The position numbers were made by a program, and so were the translations under genes. This document shows, in pieces, positions 16,397 through 24,800 of a DNA stretch of 64,000 nucleotides. Position 1 is the first letter of the stretch. Every line of letters begins with the position of its first letter. The notes below the pieces were generated by a model. That model did not search any database. It was not told the origin of the DNA and saw only the letters and a program-made list of their open reading frames with translations. Source of the stretch: Anaerolineae bacterium (GTDB lineage Bacteria > Chloroflexota > Anaerolineae > JAADDB01); contig WFWT01000128.1 of the NCBI GenBank assembly GCA_015490995.1, positions 1 through 64,000 on the forward strand, read 5' to 3'.

Positions 16397-17931
16397 TTGC
16401 TTCCTCCTTCCGGTTTGTCGTCCTCTCCCGTCACATCGTCTTTCTCCACTTCCCGGACGCGCACACCCTTGGCCAGTTCCGTCGGGGTGAGGCGAAAAAG
16501 GGTGTCGAAAAACGCGCTCTTGAAACTGGCTGGGCCGTGCGCGTGCGTGGCAGCGCACTGAGCTGCGTAGCCGTAATAGGCTAAGGCACAGGCCGCAGCC
16601 ACTAAGGGGTCATCCGCTACCGCGGCGAACGCAGCGATAACTGTAGTCGCCATGCAACCTGTGCCGGTCAGCGTGGTGAGCCAGGGGTGTCCGTTATCCA
16701 CCACAAGGGTACGGCGGCCATCGGACAGGACATCTTGGCGACCGGTGATGGCCACGACACATCTCCACGCGCGCGCGGCGTCGCGGGCGACCTGGACGCG
16801 ATCGGCAGGCCCGCCCACGCTCTCCACCCCCTTGACCTCACCACCGACACCGGTGAGCGCGCCAATTTCCCCTGCGTTCCCCCGGATGATGGCAATGTCC
16901 AGTTCCTGCAGCAGGCGCAGGTTAGTCCGAGTGCGCAGCGTTGTGGCACCGGCGCCTACCGGGTCCAGCACCACCGGAATGCCCCGGGCATTGGCCGTCC
17001 GGCCGGCAATGAGCATGGCATCCACCCAGGAGGGAGTAAGTGTACCGGGGTTGAGCACCAACGCAGAGGCCAATTGCACCATCTCGGCGACTTCCTCCGT
17101 GGCGTGGGCCATCACAGGCAGGGCACCCACGTGGAGGGTGACATTGGCTGTGTCGTTCATCACCACCATGTTGGTGATGTGGTGGATCAGCGGGCGTGTG
17201 GTGCGGATGCGACGTAACAACTCTCCTGCCATGATGCCAAAGTTCGATTCACGGGCCGGGCGTCCCCCCGCGCGAGCCTGTTCGACCGCGCGCGCCAGCC
17301 GGCGGGTGGCGGTTTCAGGGTCGGCTGCGGCCATGACTGCGGACACCACCGCTACCCCGACCGCGCCGGCTTTGATGACGGCTGCTGCGTTCTCCGGGGT
17401 AATCCCCCCAATGCCCACGACGGGAATAGACACTGCGGCCGCGACCTCCTGTAACCCCTTCAAGCCAATGGGCGGACCCGCGTCCGGTTTGGTGGTGGTG
17501 CCGTACACATCGCCCACACCCAAGTAATCCGCGCCGTCCCGTTCGGCAGCCCGGGCTTGGTCGACCGTCTCGGCCGAAACGCCGAGGATCCGGTCCGGCC
17601 CCAGCATGCGACGTGCCACGGCCGCGGGCATGTCCGTCTGACCTACATGTACTCCGTCCGCGTCAATGGCCAGCGCGACATCCACCCGGTCGTTTACGAT
17701 AAGGGGAACGCGAGCGGGGCGGGTGACGGTCAATAGCGCCCGCCCCAACTCGATCATCTCCCGGGTAGAGGCCATCTTTTCCCGCAGCTGAATGACCGTG
17801 GCACCGCCCTGAATGGCCGCCCGTACCACGTCTACCAGCGAACGTTCTCCGACCAGATGGCGGTCGGTGATCACGTACACCGAAAGGTCAAGGGAGCGGC
17901 ACCGCATGACAACCTCCTCCTCGCGGCTCAT
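16393..17931 (-). CDS. ThiE-ThiM fusion: thiamine-phosphate synthase and hydroxyethylthiazole kinase
   Basis: A 512-residue bifunctional enzyme. Residues about 15-225 are ThiE: YVITDRHLVGERSL, VIQLREK, LIVNDRVDVALAIDADGVHV, the GTTTKPDAG loop and VVGIGGITPENAA. Residues about 240-500 are ThiM: HHITNMVVMNDTANVTLHVG, VLDPVGAGAT, IIRGNAGEI and TGTGCM with the catalytic Cys region. One chain would phosphorylate the thiazole and join it to the pyrimidine. Start ATG 17931 overlaps the ecfT stop (ATGA) and has GGAGG 4 bases upstream. ATG 17907, also with GGAGG, is a fair alternative 8 codons later. Yeast THI6 has the same domain order. Confidence 0.93.
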   Translation of the reverse strand: MSREEEVVMRCRSLDLSVYVITDRHLVGERSLVDVVRAAIQGGATVIQLREKMASTREMIELGRALLTVTRPARVPLIVNDRVDVALAIDADGVHVGQTDMPAAVARRMLGPDRILGVSAETVDQARAAERDGADYLGVGDVYGTTTKPDAGPPIGLKGLQEVAAAVSIPVVGIGGITPENAAAVIKAGAVGVAVVSAVMAAADPETATRRLARAVEQARAGGRPARESNFGIMAGELLRRIRTTRPLIHHITNMVVMNDTANVTLHVGALPVMAHATEEVAEMVQLASALVLNPGTLTPSWVDAMLIAGRTANARGIPVVLDPVGAGATTLRTRTNLRLLQELDIAIIRGNAGEIGALTGVGGEVKGVESVGGPADRVQVARDAARAWRCVVAITGRQDVLSDGRRTLVVDNGHPWLTTLTGTGCMATTVIAAFAAVADDPLVAAACALAYYGYAAQCAATHAHGPASFKSAFFDTLFRLTPTELAKGVRVREVEKDDVTGEDDKPEGGSK

Positions 17932-18752
17932 GGTACCTCCTGGTAGGGTGTCCCCAACTGAGGGCCAAACTGGGTAAGCCATCCCCATTGCCAGAAGGTG
18001 TAAAAGGCCCCCGCCAGGATCGCCACCATGCCCAGCAGAAACAGCACATCCCGTCCGGCAAAGCGGGTTTCGTGAAGGTACGTGCGGTGCTCGTACGCGC
18101 CGAACGCACGACTTTCCATGGCGATGCCCATCTGCATGGCACGGCGAATAACGACGGCAAAGAGGGGCACCAGCAGCCGACGCATCGCCTTTACCCGCGC
18201 CCGCCAGTCCCCTTCGGTGCCGATACCTCGCATGCGGTGAGCTTCCTGGACAGTTATCAGCTCCGAGTGGAGCAAAGGCAGAAAGCGGAAGCCCGCGAAT
18301 AACCCGAACGCCAGCCGGTAGGGCAAACGCGCCTGGTGCACCATGCTGAGGGCCAAATCTCGGGGGTCGGTGGTCGCTGCAAAGAGGTAAGAGAAAAGGA
18401 CAATCGCCACCACCCGCGTGCCAAGGGTTACCCCTGTGCGAAGGCTGACATCGGTAACCCGGAAAGGCCCCCACACCCAGAGGGGTACGCCGCCCTCCCG
18501 TGGAAAAGCGATGTTCATCCACGCAAGCCCAACGGCAAACCCCATGAACGGCCAAATGCTGCGCACTACCTGGAAGGGCGGGATACGGGCGCCAAAGAGG
18601 ATCAGCACGGCTGCCAGACCGGCGACGAACACCGTCGGCGCGGGATCCTTGACCAATGTCAGGGTAAACACCGCCAGCACAATGGCCAGGAATTTGGCCA
18701 TCGGGTTCAGGGTGTGCATCCACGAACGGTGCGTCACATGTCGAAAGAGCAT
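17928..18752 (-). CDS. ECF transporter transmembrane protein EcfT
   Basis: 274-residue membrane-spanning coupling protein of an energy-coupling-factor importer. It has five to six helices and the two conserved coupling motifs ending in Ala-Arg-Gly-like triads: EAHRMRGIG and AMESRAFGA. These contact the ATPases. Start ATG 18752 shares its A with the ecfA stop (TGATG). The 18 residues upstream in the open frame are non-homologous and overlap ecfA. It lies between ecfA and the thiE-thiM fusion, fitting a thiamin-precursor transporter (YkoC-like). Confidence 0.9.
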   Translation of the reverse strand: MLFRHVTHRSWMHTLNPMAKFLAIVLAVFTLTLVKDPAPTVFVAGLAAVLILFGARIPPFQVVRSIWPFMGFAVGLAWMNIAFPREGGVPLWVWGPFRVTDVSLRTGVTLGTRVVAIVLFSYLFAATTDPRDLALSMVHQARLPYRLAFGLFAGFRFLPLLHSELITVQEAHRMRGIGTEGDWRARVKAMRRLLVPLFAVVIRRAMQMGIAMESRAFGAYEHRTYLHETRFAGRDVLFLLGMVAILAGAFYTFWQWGWLTQFGPQLGTPYQEVP

Positions 18753-20464
18753 CAGAACGCCTCCAGGACACTGCGCCAAGCTCGTGTTGAGGTCAACAGG
18801 GGCCAATCCGGCCGTCGGGCCCGTACCCTATGGGCGAGCTCTACCAGAGGGGGGACGATAAGGGAAGCTTGAGCCAGACGGCGAGGATCGAGGAAAAGCG
18901 CTTCCACTGCCCCCTGGAAGAGCACACGACCTTGATGCATGAGCACCACCATGTGCGCGTACTCTGCTACCAGGCGCATGTCGTGAGTGATGAAGATAAC
19001 CGTACGACCTGCTGCGTGTAACCGGCGCATTTCATCCATCAATGCCAGCGCGGTGTCCCGGTCCTGACCAAGGGTGGGTTCATCCAGGATAAGGATGTCC
19101 GGTTCCACGATAAGGGCTGTGGCCACGCTCAGCCGTCGTTTCTCTCCCTGACTTAAGGAGAACGGATGGGCATCCGCCCGGGAGACCAAGCGCATCTTTT
19201 CCAGCATAGCGTCTACCCGGGCTTTAACGTCCGGTTCCGGTACACCTCGCACACGTAACCCAAAGGCCAACTCGTCGAAGACTGTGTCGGTCACAAACTG
19301 GTGTTCCGGGTTCTGAAAGACATACCCCACTCGACGCGTGACTTCCGTCAAAGGGAGGTGGTGAATATCGTGTCCGTCCAGAAAGACGGTGTTCGGTGGT
19401 GGGGGGAGAATCTTGGTCAAACACTTGGCCAGGGTGGTCTTGCCCGCGCCGTTGGTGCCCACAATGGCACAAAAGGTCCCGCGCGGCAACGTAAGGTGGA
19501 CATCGGTCAGCGCGGGCGCCTTGCCCCGTGAGTACGTGTAAGACAGCCCCTGCACGGTGAGGATAGGAGGGCTCGTGGGGCGCGGGGGTTGAGTGACAGG
19601 CGGCGGGGCGTGGGTGTTCAAGGCACGGATCACCTCAGCGGCAGCCTCCTCCACCGTGATGGGCAACGCCCCCTGGTTCACGACCTTGGTGTCGGCCAAG
19701 GCTTCCCATATCTGAGGCACCCAGATACCCATCTGTGTCAACCGGCGCACCGGATAACGACGTGTGAGCTCTCGAGGCGATGCTACGTCTATCACTTGCC
19801 CTCCACCGTCCAGGAGCACCACCCGATCTACCAAAGGCATAAGTTCGTCAACCTGTTGTTCGACGATGATCAGCGTCTTGCCCAGCTCTTCCTTTAATCG
19901 GGCCAACAAGTACCAAAACTCGCGGGCCGAAGCCGGGTCAAGGTTGGCGGTAGGGGTATCGAGAGCAAGAACGGGCGGGTCCATGGCCAGCGTCGCGGCC
20001 AGGACCACCTTTTGTTTCTCACCCCCTGAGAGGTGATCCAACCGGGCATGCGCTTTCTCCAGCAAGCCCACCTGACGCAAAGCCCACGCGACCCGCTCCT
20101 GCATGACAGGCCGAGGCGTACACAGGTTCTCCAGCCCGAAGGCGACCTCATCCTCCACGTACAGTGTGCAGAACTGGGCTTCCGGATCCTGGAAGACCAG
20201 CCCTACCTTTTCGGCCACTTGCGGGACGTCATGCTCGCGCGTGTCCAGCCCGTCTACCGTCACCCGACCGGAGAACGTTCCCGGCAAGCGTTGGGGTACA
20301 ATGCCGTTCAGGGTGAGCAGGAGGGTGCTCTTTCCGCAGCCGCTGGGACCCAGGATGAGCACGGCCTCCCCGCGCGCCACGCGAAACGAGACATTTTGCA
20401 GGACAGGACGGGCCATGCCTTCATAAGCAAAGGTTAAGCCTTCCACAACCACAATGTCCTGCAT
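18752..20464 (-). CDS. Fused double ATPase of an ECF transporter (YkoD-like)
   Basis: 570 residues with two ABC ATPase domains in one chain. Domain 1 (about 5-240): Walker A GPSGCGKST, signature LSGGE, but the Walker B is VLALDTPTANLD with Thr170 instead of the catalytic Glu, and the switch-His position reads VEQQVDE (Gln). Domain 2 (about 305-530): Walker A GTNGAGKTT, signature LSQGE, Walker B ILILDEPTLGQD with Glu, and ITHD with His. So one composite ATP site is degenerate and the other canonical. It energises uptake of thiamin precursors together with EcfT and the YkoE-like protein. It starts 7 bases after the ykoE-like stop. Confidence 0.92.
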   Translation of the reverse strand: MQDIVVVEGLTFAYEGMARPVLQNVSFRVARGEAVLILGPSGCGKSTLLLTLNGIVPQRLPGTFSGRVTVDGLDTREHDVPQVAEKVGLVFQDPEAQFCTLYVEDEVAFGLENLCTPRPVMQERVAWALRQVGLLEKAHARLDHLSGGEKQKVVLAATLAMDPPVLALDTPTANLDPASAREFWYLLARLKEELGKTLIIVEQQVDELMPLVDRVVLLDGGGQVIDVASPRELTRRYPVRRLTQMGIWVPQIWEALADTKVVNQGALPITVEEAAAEVIRALNTHAPPPVTQPPRPTSPPILTVQGLSYTYSRGKAPALTDVHLTLPRGTFCAIVGTNGAGKTTLAKCLTKILPPPPNTVFLDGHDIHHLPLTEVTRRVGYVFQNPEHQFVTDTVFDELAFGLRVRGVPEPDVKARVDAMLEKMRLVSRADAHPFSLSQGEKRRLSVATALIVEPDILILDEPTLGQDRDTALALMDEMRRLHAAGRTVIFITHDMRLVAEYAHMVVLMHQGRVLFQGAVEALFLDPRRLAQASLIVPPLVELAHRVRARRPDWPLLTSTRAWRSVLEAF

Positions 20465-20471
20465 GTTCCCC

Positions 20472-21062
20472 TCACCGCACTTCCTTGCCCAGGGGGAAGG
20501 CGCTTAACAGCCCCGTGCGGGCCACGGCGTCCGATACCCATTTGGCCACCCCGCCACCCAGGACCGCGCCACTGCCAAAGTAGCCCAACCAGAGAATGGC
20601 CTGCAGCGGAATGGCCAAGGTCTGATAGTCGTAGAGAATGTAGTCCATGATCAGGGCAGGAACGGCTGCCGCCGCACCGGCCAACATGAGGACCGGAAGA
20701 TCCCACCGTTGGTAACGGAAGAGGGCGAAAACGAGCTCACTGGCCAAACCCTGGGTCGCGCCGTAATACGTCAGCAGCGTGCCATAGGGACTCCCGGTGA
20801 GAAATTCCACGTGGGCAGCGATAAACTCGCCCAGAAAGGCCACTCCGGGCTTGCGAATAATGTAGGGTGGAATTAACCCCCCAAGGAACCAGGCCCCATA
20901 CAGGAAGGACGCGCCGATGGGCCCCAGAAGCGCGGTTGCGGCCGGATAGACAAAAGCGGACCAGAAGCCAAACCACACACCGATCACCACGGCCAAACCC
21001 GCGGTGAGCACCAAGTCTGCCGCGTTCAGGTTGCTCAGAAAGCCGCCTCGCTGCCGGGTCAT
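20472..21062 (-). CDS. YkoE-like ECF substrate-binding protein (HMP uptake)
   Basis: 196-residue membrane protein with about five to six helices. It is related to YkoE, the S component thought to import the hydroxymethylpyrimidine part of thiamin. Typical stretches are AADLVLTAGLAVVIGVWFGF and a GSPYGTLLTYYGATQGLASE loop before a conserved Glu. AAGGAGG lies 8 bases before ATG 21062. It is the first gene behind the TPP riboswitch. About 205 untranslated bases separate the riboswitch terminator from the start codon, in which I see no convincing gene. Confidence 0.85.
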   Translation of the reverse strand: MTRQRGGFLSNLNAADLVLTAGLAVVIGVWFGFWSAFVYPAATALLGPIGASFLYGAWFLGGLIPPYIIRKPGVAFLGEFIAAHVEFLTGSPYGTLLTYYGATQGLASELVFALFRYQRWDLPVLMLAGAAAAVPALIMDYILYDYQTLAIPLQAILWLGYFGSGAVLGGGVAKWVSDAVARTGLLSAFPLGKEVR

Positions 21063-21267
21063 GATGGTTACCTCCTTACCGGTAAGTTTTCCCGTGTCCA
21101 ACCGGCCTCAACAGGTACGTGTAGGTCGCACCTGCCATGTGTGGGGAAGAGAAATGAGCCGTCCCACAGGCAAGTAGGGCCATGGGGTGAAGCCTCGCAC
21201 AGGTGACGTAGAGGAACACCGTGGGCCATGCGGCGGGCCACAGAACCAGGCCACCAGCCAGGGGTGG

Positions 21268-21301
21268 AAAACAAAACACCGCCCAGCGCTGGGCGGTGTT
21301 T
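21268..21301 (-). terminator. Riboswitch expression-platform terminator
   Basis: A 28-base perfect palindrome (14 bp per arm, core GCCCAGCGCTGGGC) is followed on the minus strand by TTTTGTTTT. It sits 24 bases after the riboswitch aptamer, so ligand binding most likely favours premature termination. Confidence 0.93.
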
Positions 21302-21324
21302 GGGACGAATTCGTTGTTCACGAA

Positions 21325-21430
21325 TTCACCCGTTTCCCTGCGCTGGCATTACCCAGGTCAGGTTCAAAGGGTCGGTGGCGGATACGGCCACCCTCTCAGC
21401 CGGGCTCACCCCAGCTCCCCCACGGATGAA
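21325..21430 (-). promoter_or_regulatory. TPP riboswitch (THI element)
   Basis: On the minus strand the conserved pieces appear in order: GGGGTGAGCC, GGCTGAGAGGG, GACCCTTTGAACCTGACC and GGGTAATGCCAGCGCAGGGA. The closing helix P1 is visible as TTCATCCGT (21430-21422) with ACGGGTGAA (21333-21325), 9 pairs with one G-T. A terminator follows. It controls the seven thiamin genes down to thiW. Confidence 0.97.
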
Positions 21431-21459
21431 CCTGATGCTATTCAGTTGTAGACACTTAC

Positions 21460-21489
21460 ATTATGCGAAACAAGGGGATACGGTGTCAA
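21460..21489 (-). promoter_or_regulatory. Promoter of the thiamin operon
   Basis: Perfect TTGACA (21489-21484), an 18-base spacer and CATAAT (21465-21460). Transcription would start near 21453, about 20 bases before the riboswitch aptamer. Confidence 0.8.
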
Positions 21490-21597
21490 GTCCACACGCT
21501 GTCTGCGCCCGGCGAACCGGACCGCCGCGCCGTCGGCCGGTCCGGGGTGGCCACCGCCCCCGCACGCTCGGTAGACCCGGGGTGGACTTTTTTCCTA

Positions 21598-21626
21598 TTG
21601 ACAAGTTGAACGGATACGTGTACCTT
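21598..21626 (+). promoter_or_regulatory. Possible promoter of the sensor kinase genes
   Basis: TTGACA (21598-21603), a 17-base spacer and TACCTT (21621-21626). It is divergent from the thiamin promoter. An inverted repeat, CCGGACCG/CGGTCCGG (21517-21545), lies upstream and could bind a regulator. The leader to the kinase ATG would be about 170 bases. Confidence 0.45.
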
Positions 21627-21806
21627 ATCACCTAAAGCACATAGGTCTTGCTCCCGACGACAGACTTGGCACGCACCGATACGTCCCTCCTCCCTTCCTG
21701 TTCCCGCACGTATGATAGCGGGGGGCGTATGTGTTTCGGACCGAAATGCGCGGGCCGCGCATGTTAATGGGCGTGTTGGGCGCAATGTGACGGGCACGAT
21801 GAAACG

Positions 21807-24800
21807 ATGGAGACACACGTTCTTCTGCTTGCTCTTGTCCTGATTACTGCCCTGGGAGCCCTCAAAGGGTTGTGGCGCTACCGGCACATCGCCGCCGGCC
21901 GGTGGATGCTGGTGCTCTTTGGGTGGGGTGCCCTGTACATAGCAGCCCTTTTGCTGGAAATGGTCGTCCCCTCCATCGACGCGAAAGACCTTCTAATGTA
22001 CGTCCAAGCCATTGCCCTCACCTGGGCCCCCCTCTCCATGTTGGCCATGGCCGTGCGCATGGGTGGCACGCCACTGCGTCGCCTGTACTTACTCTGGAGC
22101 ATTCCCATTCTGAGCACGCTCATAGTGCTCACCAACCCATGGCACCGCTGGATGTGGATTGACCGACAAATTGTGGCGGAGGTGAACATCCTCAAAGGCG
22201 TTTATGGTCCCTGGTTCTGGATTAACGCGTTGTACATCTTCGGCACCTTCATCGCGGGTATCTTTTACCTTCTGCGGTTGCGTGAGTTTCTACCCAAAGT
22301 GCAGCAAAACCAAGTTCTTCACTTTCTCCTTGGACTGGCCTTCATCGTGCTCGGTTCCTTTACCGTTGTAGAGGGGGTCTCCATCGTCGGTGGGCTGTTA
22401 CTCAATTACACAGGCGCGCTCCTCATTAATCTCTCCGTGATCTGGTGGACATGGTACCGGCGAGATGTGCCGTACTTCGTGGCCTTTCCGGTGGTGGACC
22501 GCAGCCATTTGGTGGAAGCCCTTCCCCACGGCACACTGGTGCTGGGGCCGCATGGCCATGTGGTGGATGTGAACTCCTCGATGGCCGCGCTGCTGGAACA
22601 CCGACGAGACGCCTTGGTTGGACGTCCGTTCGACGAGGTGCTTGCAGGGTGGCCCGAACTGCTGACCTTCTGTCAGGAGGTCTTAACCTCACCTGCGGTG
22701 CGCATTCAGGATATCCCCCGAGACGATCGCGTGTATGAGGTGCGCAGTGTGCCCATCGGCATGCCCGGCGAACAGCGCTTAGGCCACGTGTTGACGGTCT
22801 CCGACGTGACAGAGCGGGAGAACTTACGCCAGGAGATCGCCCGTCGGGCCGGGCACTTCAAAATGCTTTACCGGCTCAGCGAACGGTTAGTACCCCTGTT
22901 GGACGTGGAAACCATCTGTGAAGAGGTGGTAAAAGCGGTAGCCACGGGCATTGGCTACCGTTACGTGGGCATCCTCCTGCTCGACGAACAGACCGGCGAG
23001 CGAGTGCTCATGGCGTCTAACCTGCGTCACCCGAAAGGGTGGCGTCTGAGGCCGGGCGAAGGGCTGAGTGAGTTGGCCCTCACGGAGGGGCGCCTGCGTT
23101 ACACGCCCGACGTGTCCCAGGAACCCCGGTATGTGCCGGGGTTGGGGCACGGTTCAGAGGTGGATGTGCCCTTGTTTGTCCAAGGCCGGCCACGCGGAGT
23201 GCTGGTGGTAGAGCAAGAAGAGCCCCACGCCTTTGACACCCACGACCTCGCCACCCTTTCCACCGTAGGCCACCTGGTAGGTCAGGCCCTGGAGCGGGCA
23301 TATCTCTTCCGGGCCACGCACCAGCAAAGCGAACGGCTGCACCTCCTCCAACATGTTCTCACCCAGCTGAACGCAGATCCCCGCATTGACACCAGCTTTC
23401 CTGCCATTGTGCCGTATTTGAAGCGTTTAACCGGCGCAGCGCGCGTAAGCCTGGCCTTACTGGCGCCTGATGGACAGTCTTTCACTATGATGGCCCTGGA
23501 CGCCACGGATGACACCCTGCCACCGGGTACCACTTTACCGCTAAAGGCCACCAGTGCCGCGCCCGATGTGCTTGCCGGGCGCATCCACGTTACTCGGGAC
23601 CTGGCCAAAGAGGCAGACCACCCCGGCGAACAAGCCCTCCTTGCCGCGGGATATCGCTCCCGGGTCAACGTGCCCATGCACATGGAGAGTCGTGTTATCG
23701 GCGCTTTGAATCTCGTGTGGAAGGAACCCAATGCCTGCCCGGAAGACCTGTTTCCCCTCCTGCAACAGGTAGCCGACGCCATGGCTATGGCGTACGAGCG
23801 CAGTCGCCTGCTGGAAGAGGCCACCCGGCAAGCCGAAGAGCTCAGCATTGTGTACGACATCAGTCTGACCTTGAGCACCGTGCGCAGCTTGCGCGAACTG
23901 TTGCACCGCCTGGTACAAAACCTGGAACACCTCTGCTCCCCCGATGCCATTGGCGTCTTTCGCTACACCCCTGAAGAGGACACCCTCGAGGTGCTTTTGG
24001 CCGTGGAGGACGGGCAACCCCTCTCCCAACTGATCGGTCGGACGCTGCCCACCACGGAGGCCGGGCTGACCGGATGGGTCGCCCGTACCCGACAGTGCTT
24101 GCGGGTCGGGGATATTACCCGGGATCCAACGCCGGTGCCGCCACGGCGTGTCAGTGATCCGCCCACCCGCGCGTGGATGGGGATTCCGCTCGTACTGGGC
24201 GAACGCCTGGTGGGGGTCATGACCGTCCAGGCCCACACCGCGAACGTATTTTCCCTACACCACCAACGCCTCCTGGAAACCCTCGCCCCCTCCATTGCCC
24301 TCGCCTTGGAAAACGCCCGCCTGTACGAAGCCGAACAGGCCGCGCGGCAACGCACCGAGCGGTTGTTCCAGGCAGCTCAGGCCCTCAGTGCTACCCTGGA
24401 CCTGCAAGAGGTCTTCCGGCGCATCCTCAGCGAGCTGCGCAAAGTCGTCCCGTACGACAGCGCCTCGGTCCAGGAACTGCAGGGAAACCGGTTGGTCATC
24501 ATCGGCGGTCATGGGTTTCCCAACCTAGAGCGCATCGTGGGCCTCTCCTTTGCCATCGATGATCCTTCCAGCCCCAACGGCGAAGTGGTGCGCACCCGCA
24601 AACCCCGCATTATCACCAACGCCCAGGAGCAATTTGCCAAGTTCCGGGAGGAGCCCCACGCGCCGGCAGGCATCCGTTCCTGGTTGGGCGTGCCCATGCT
24701 CTACGGCGATCGCATCATCGGCATGATCACCCTGGATAAGCGGGATCCCGACTTCTACACACCGGAACACGCACGGGTAGCCCAGGCTTTCGCCCAGCAA

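Noticed and set aside
21076-21321. Minus-strand 81-codon frame in the thiamin leader
   Set aside because: It spans the riboswitch terminator palindrome and lacks a family motif, so it is most likely leader RNA.
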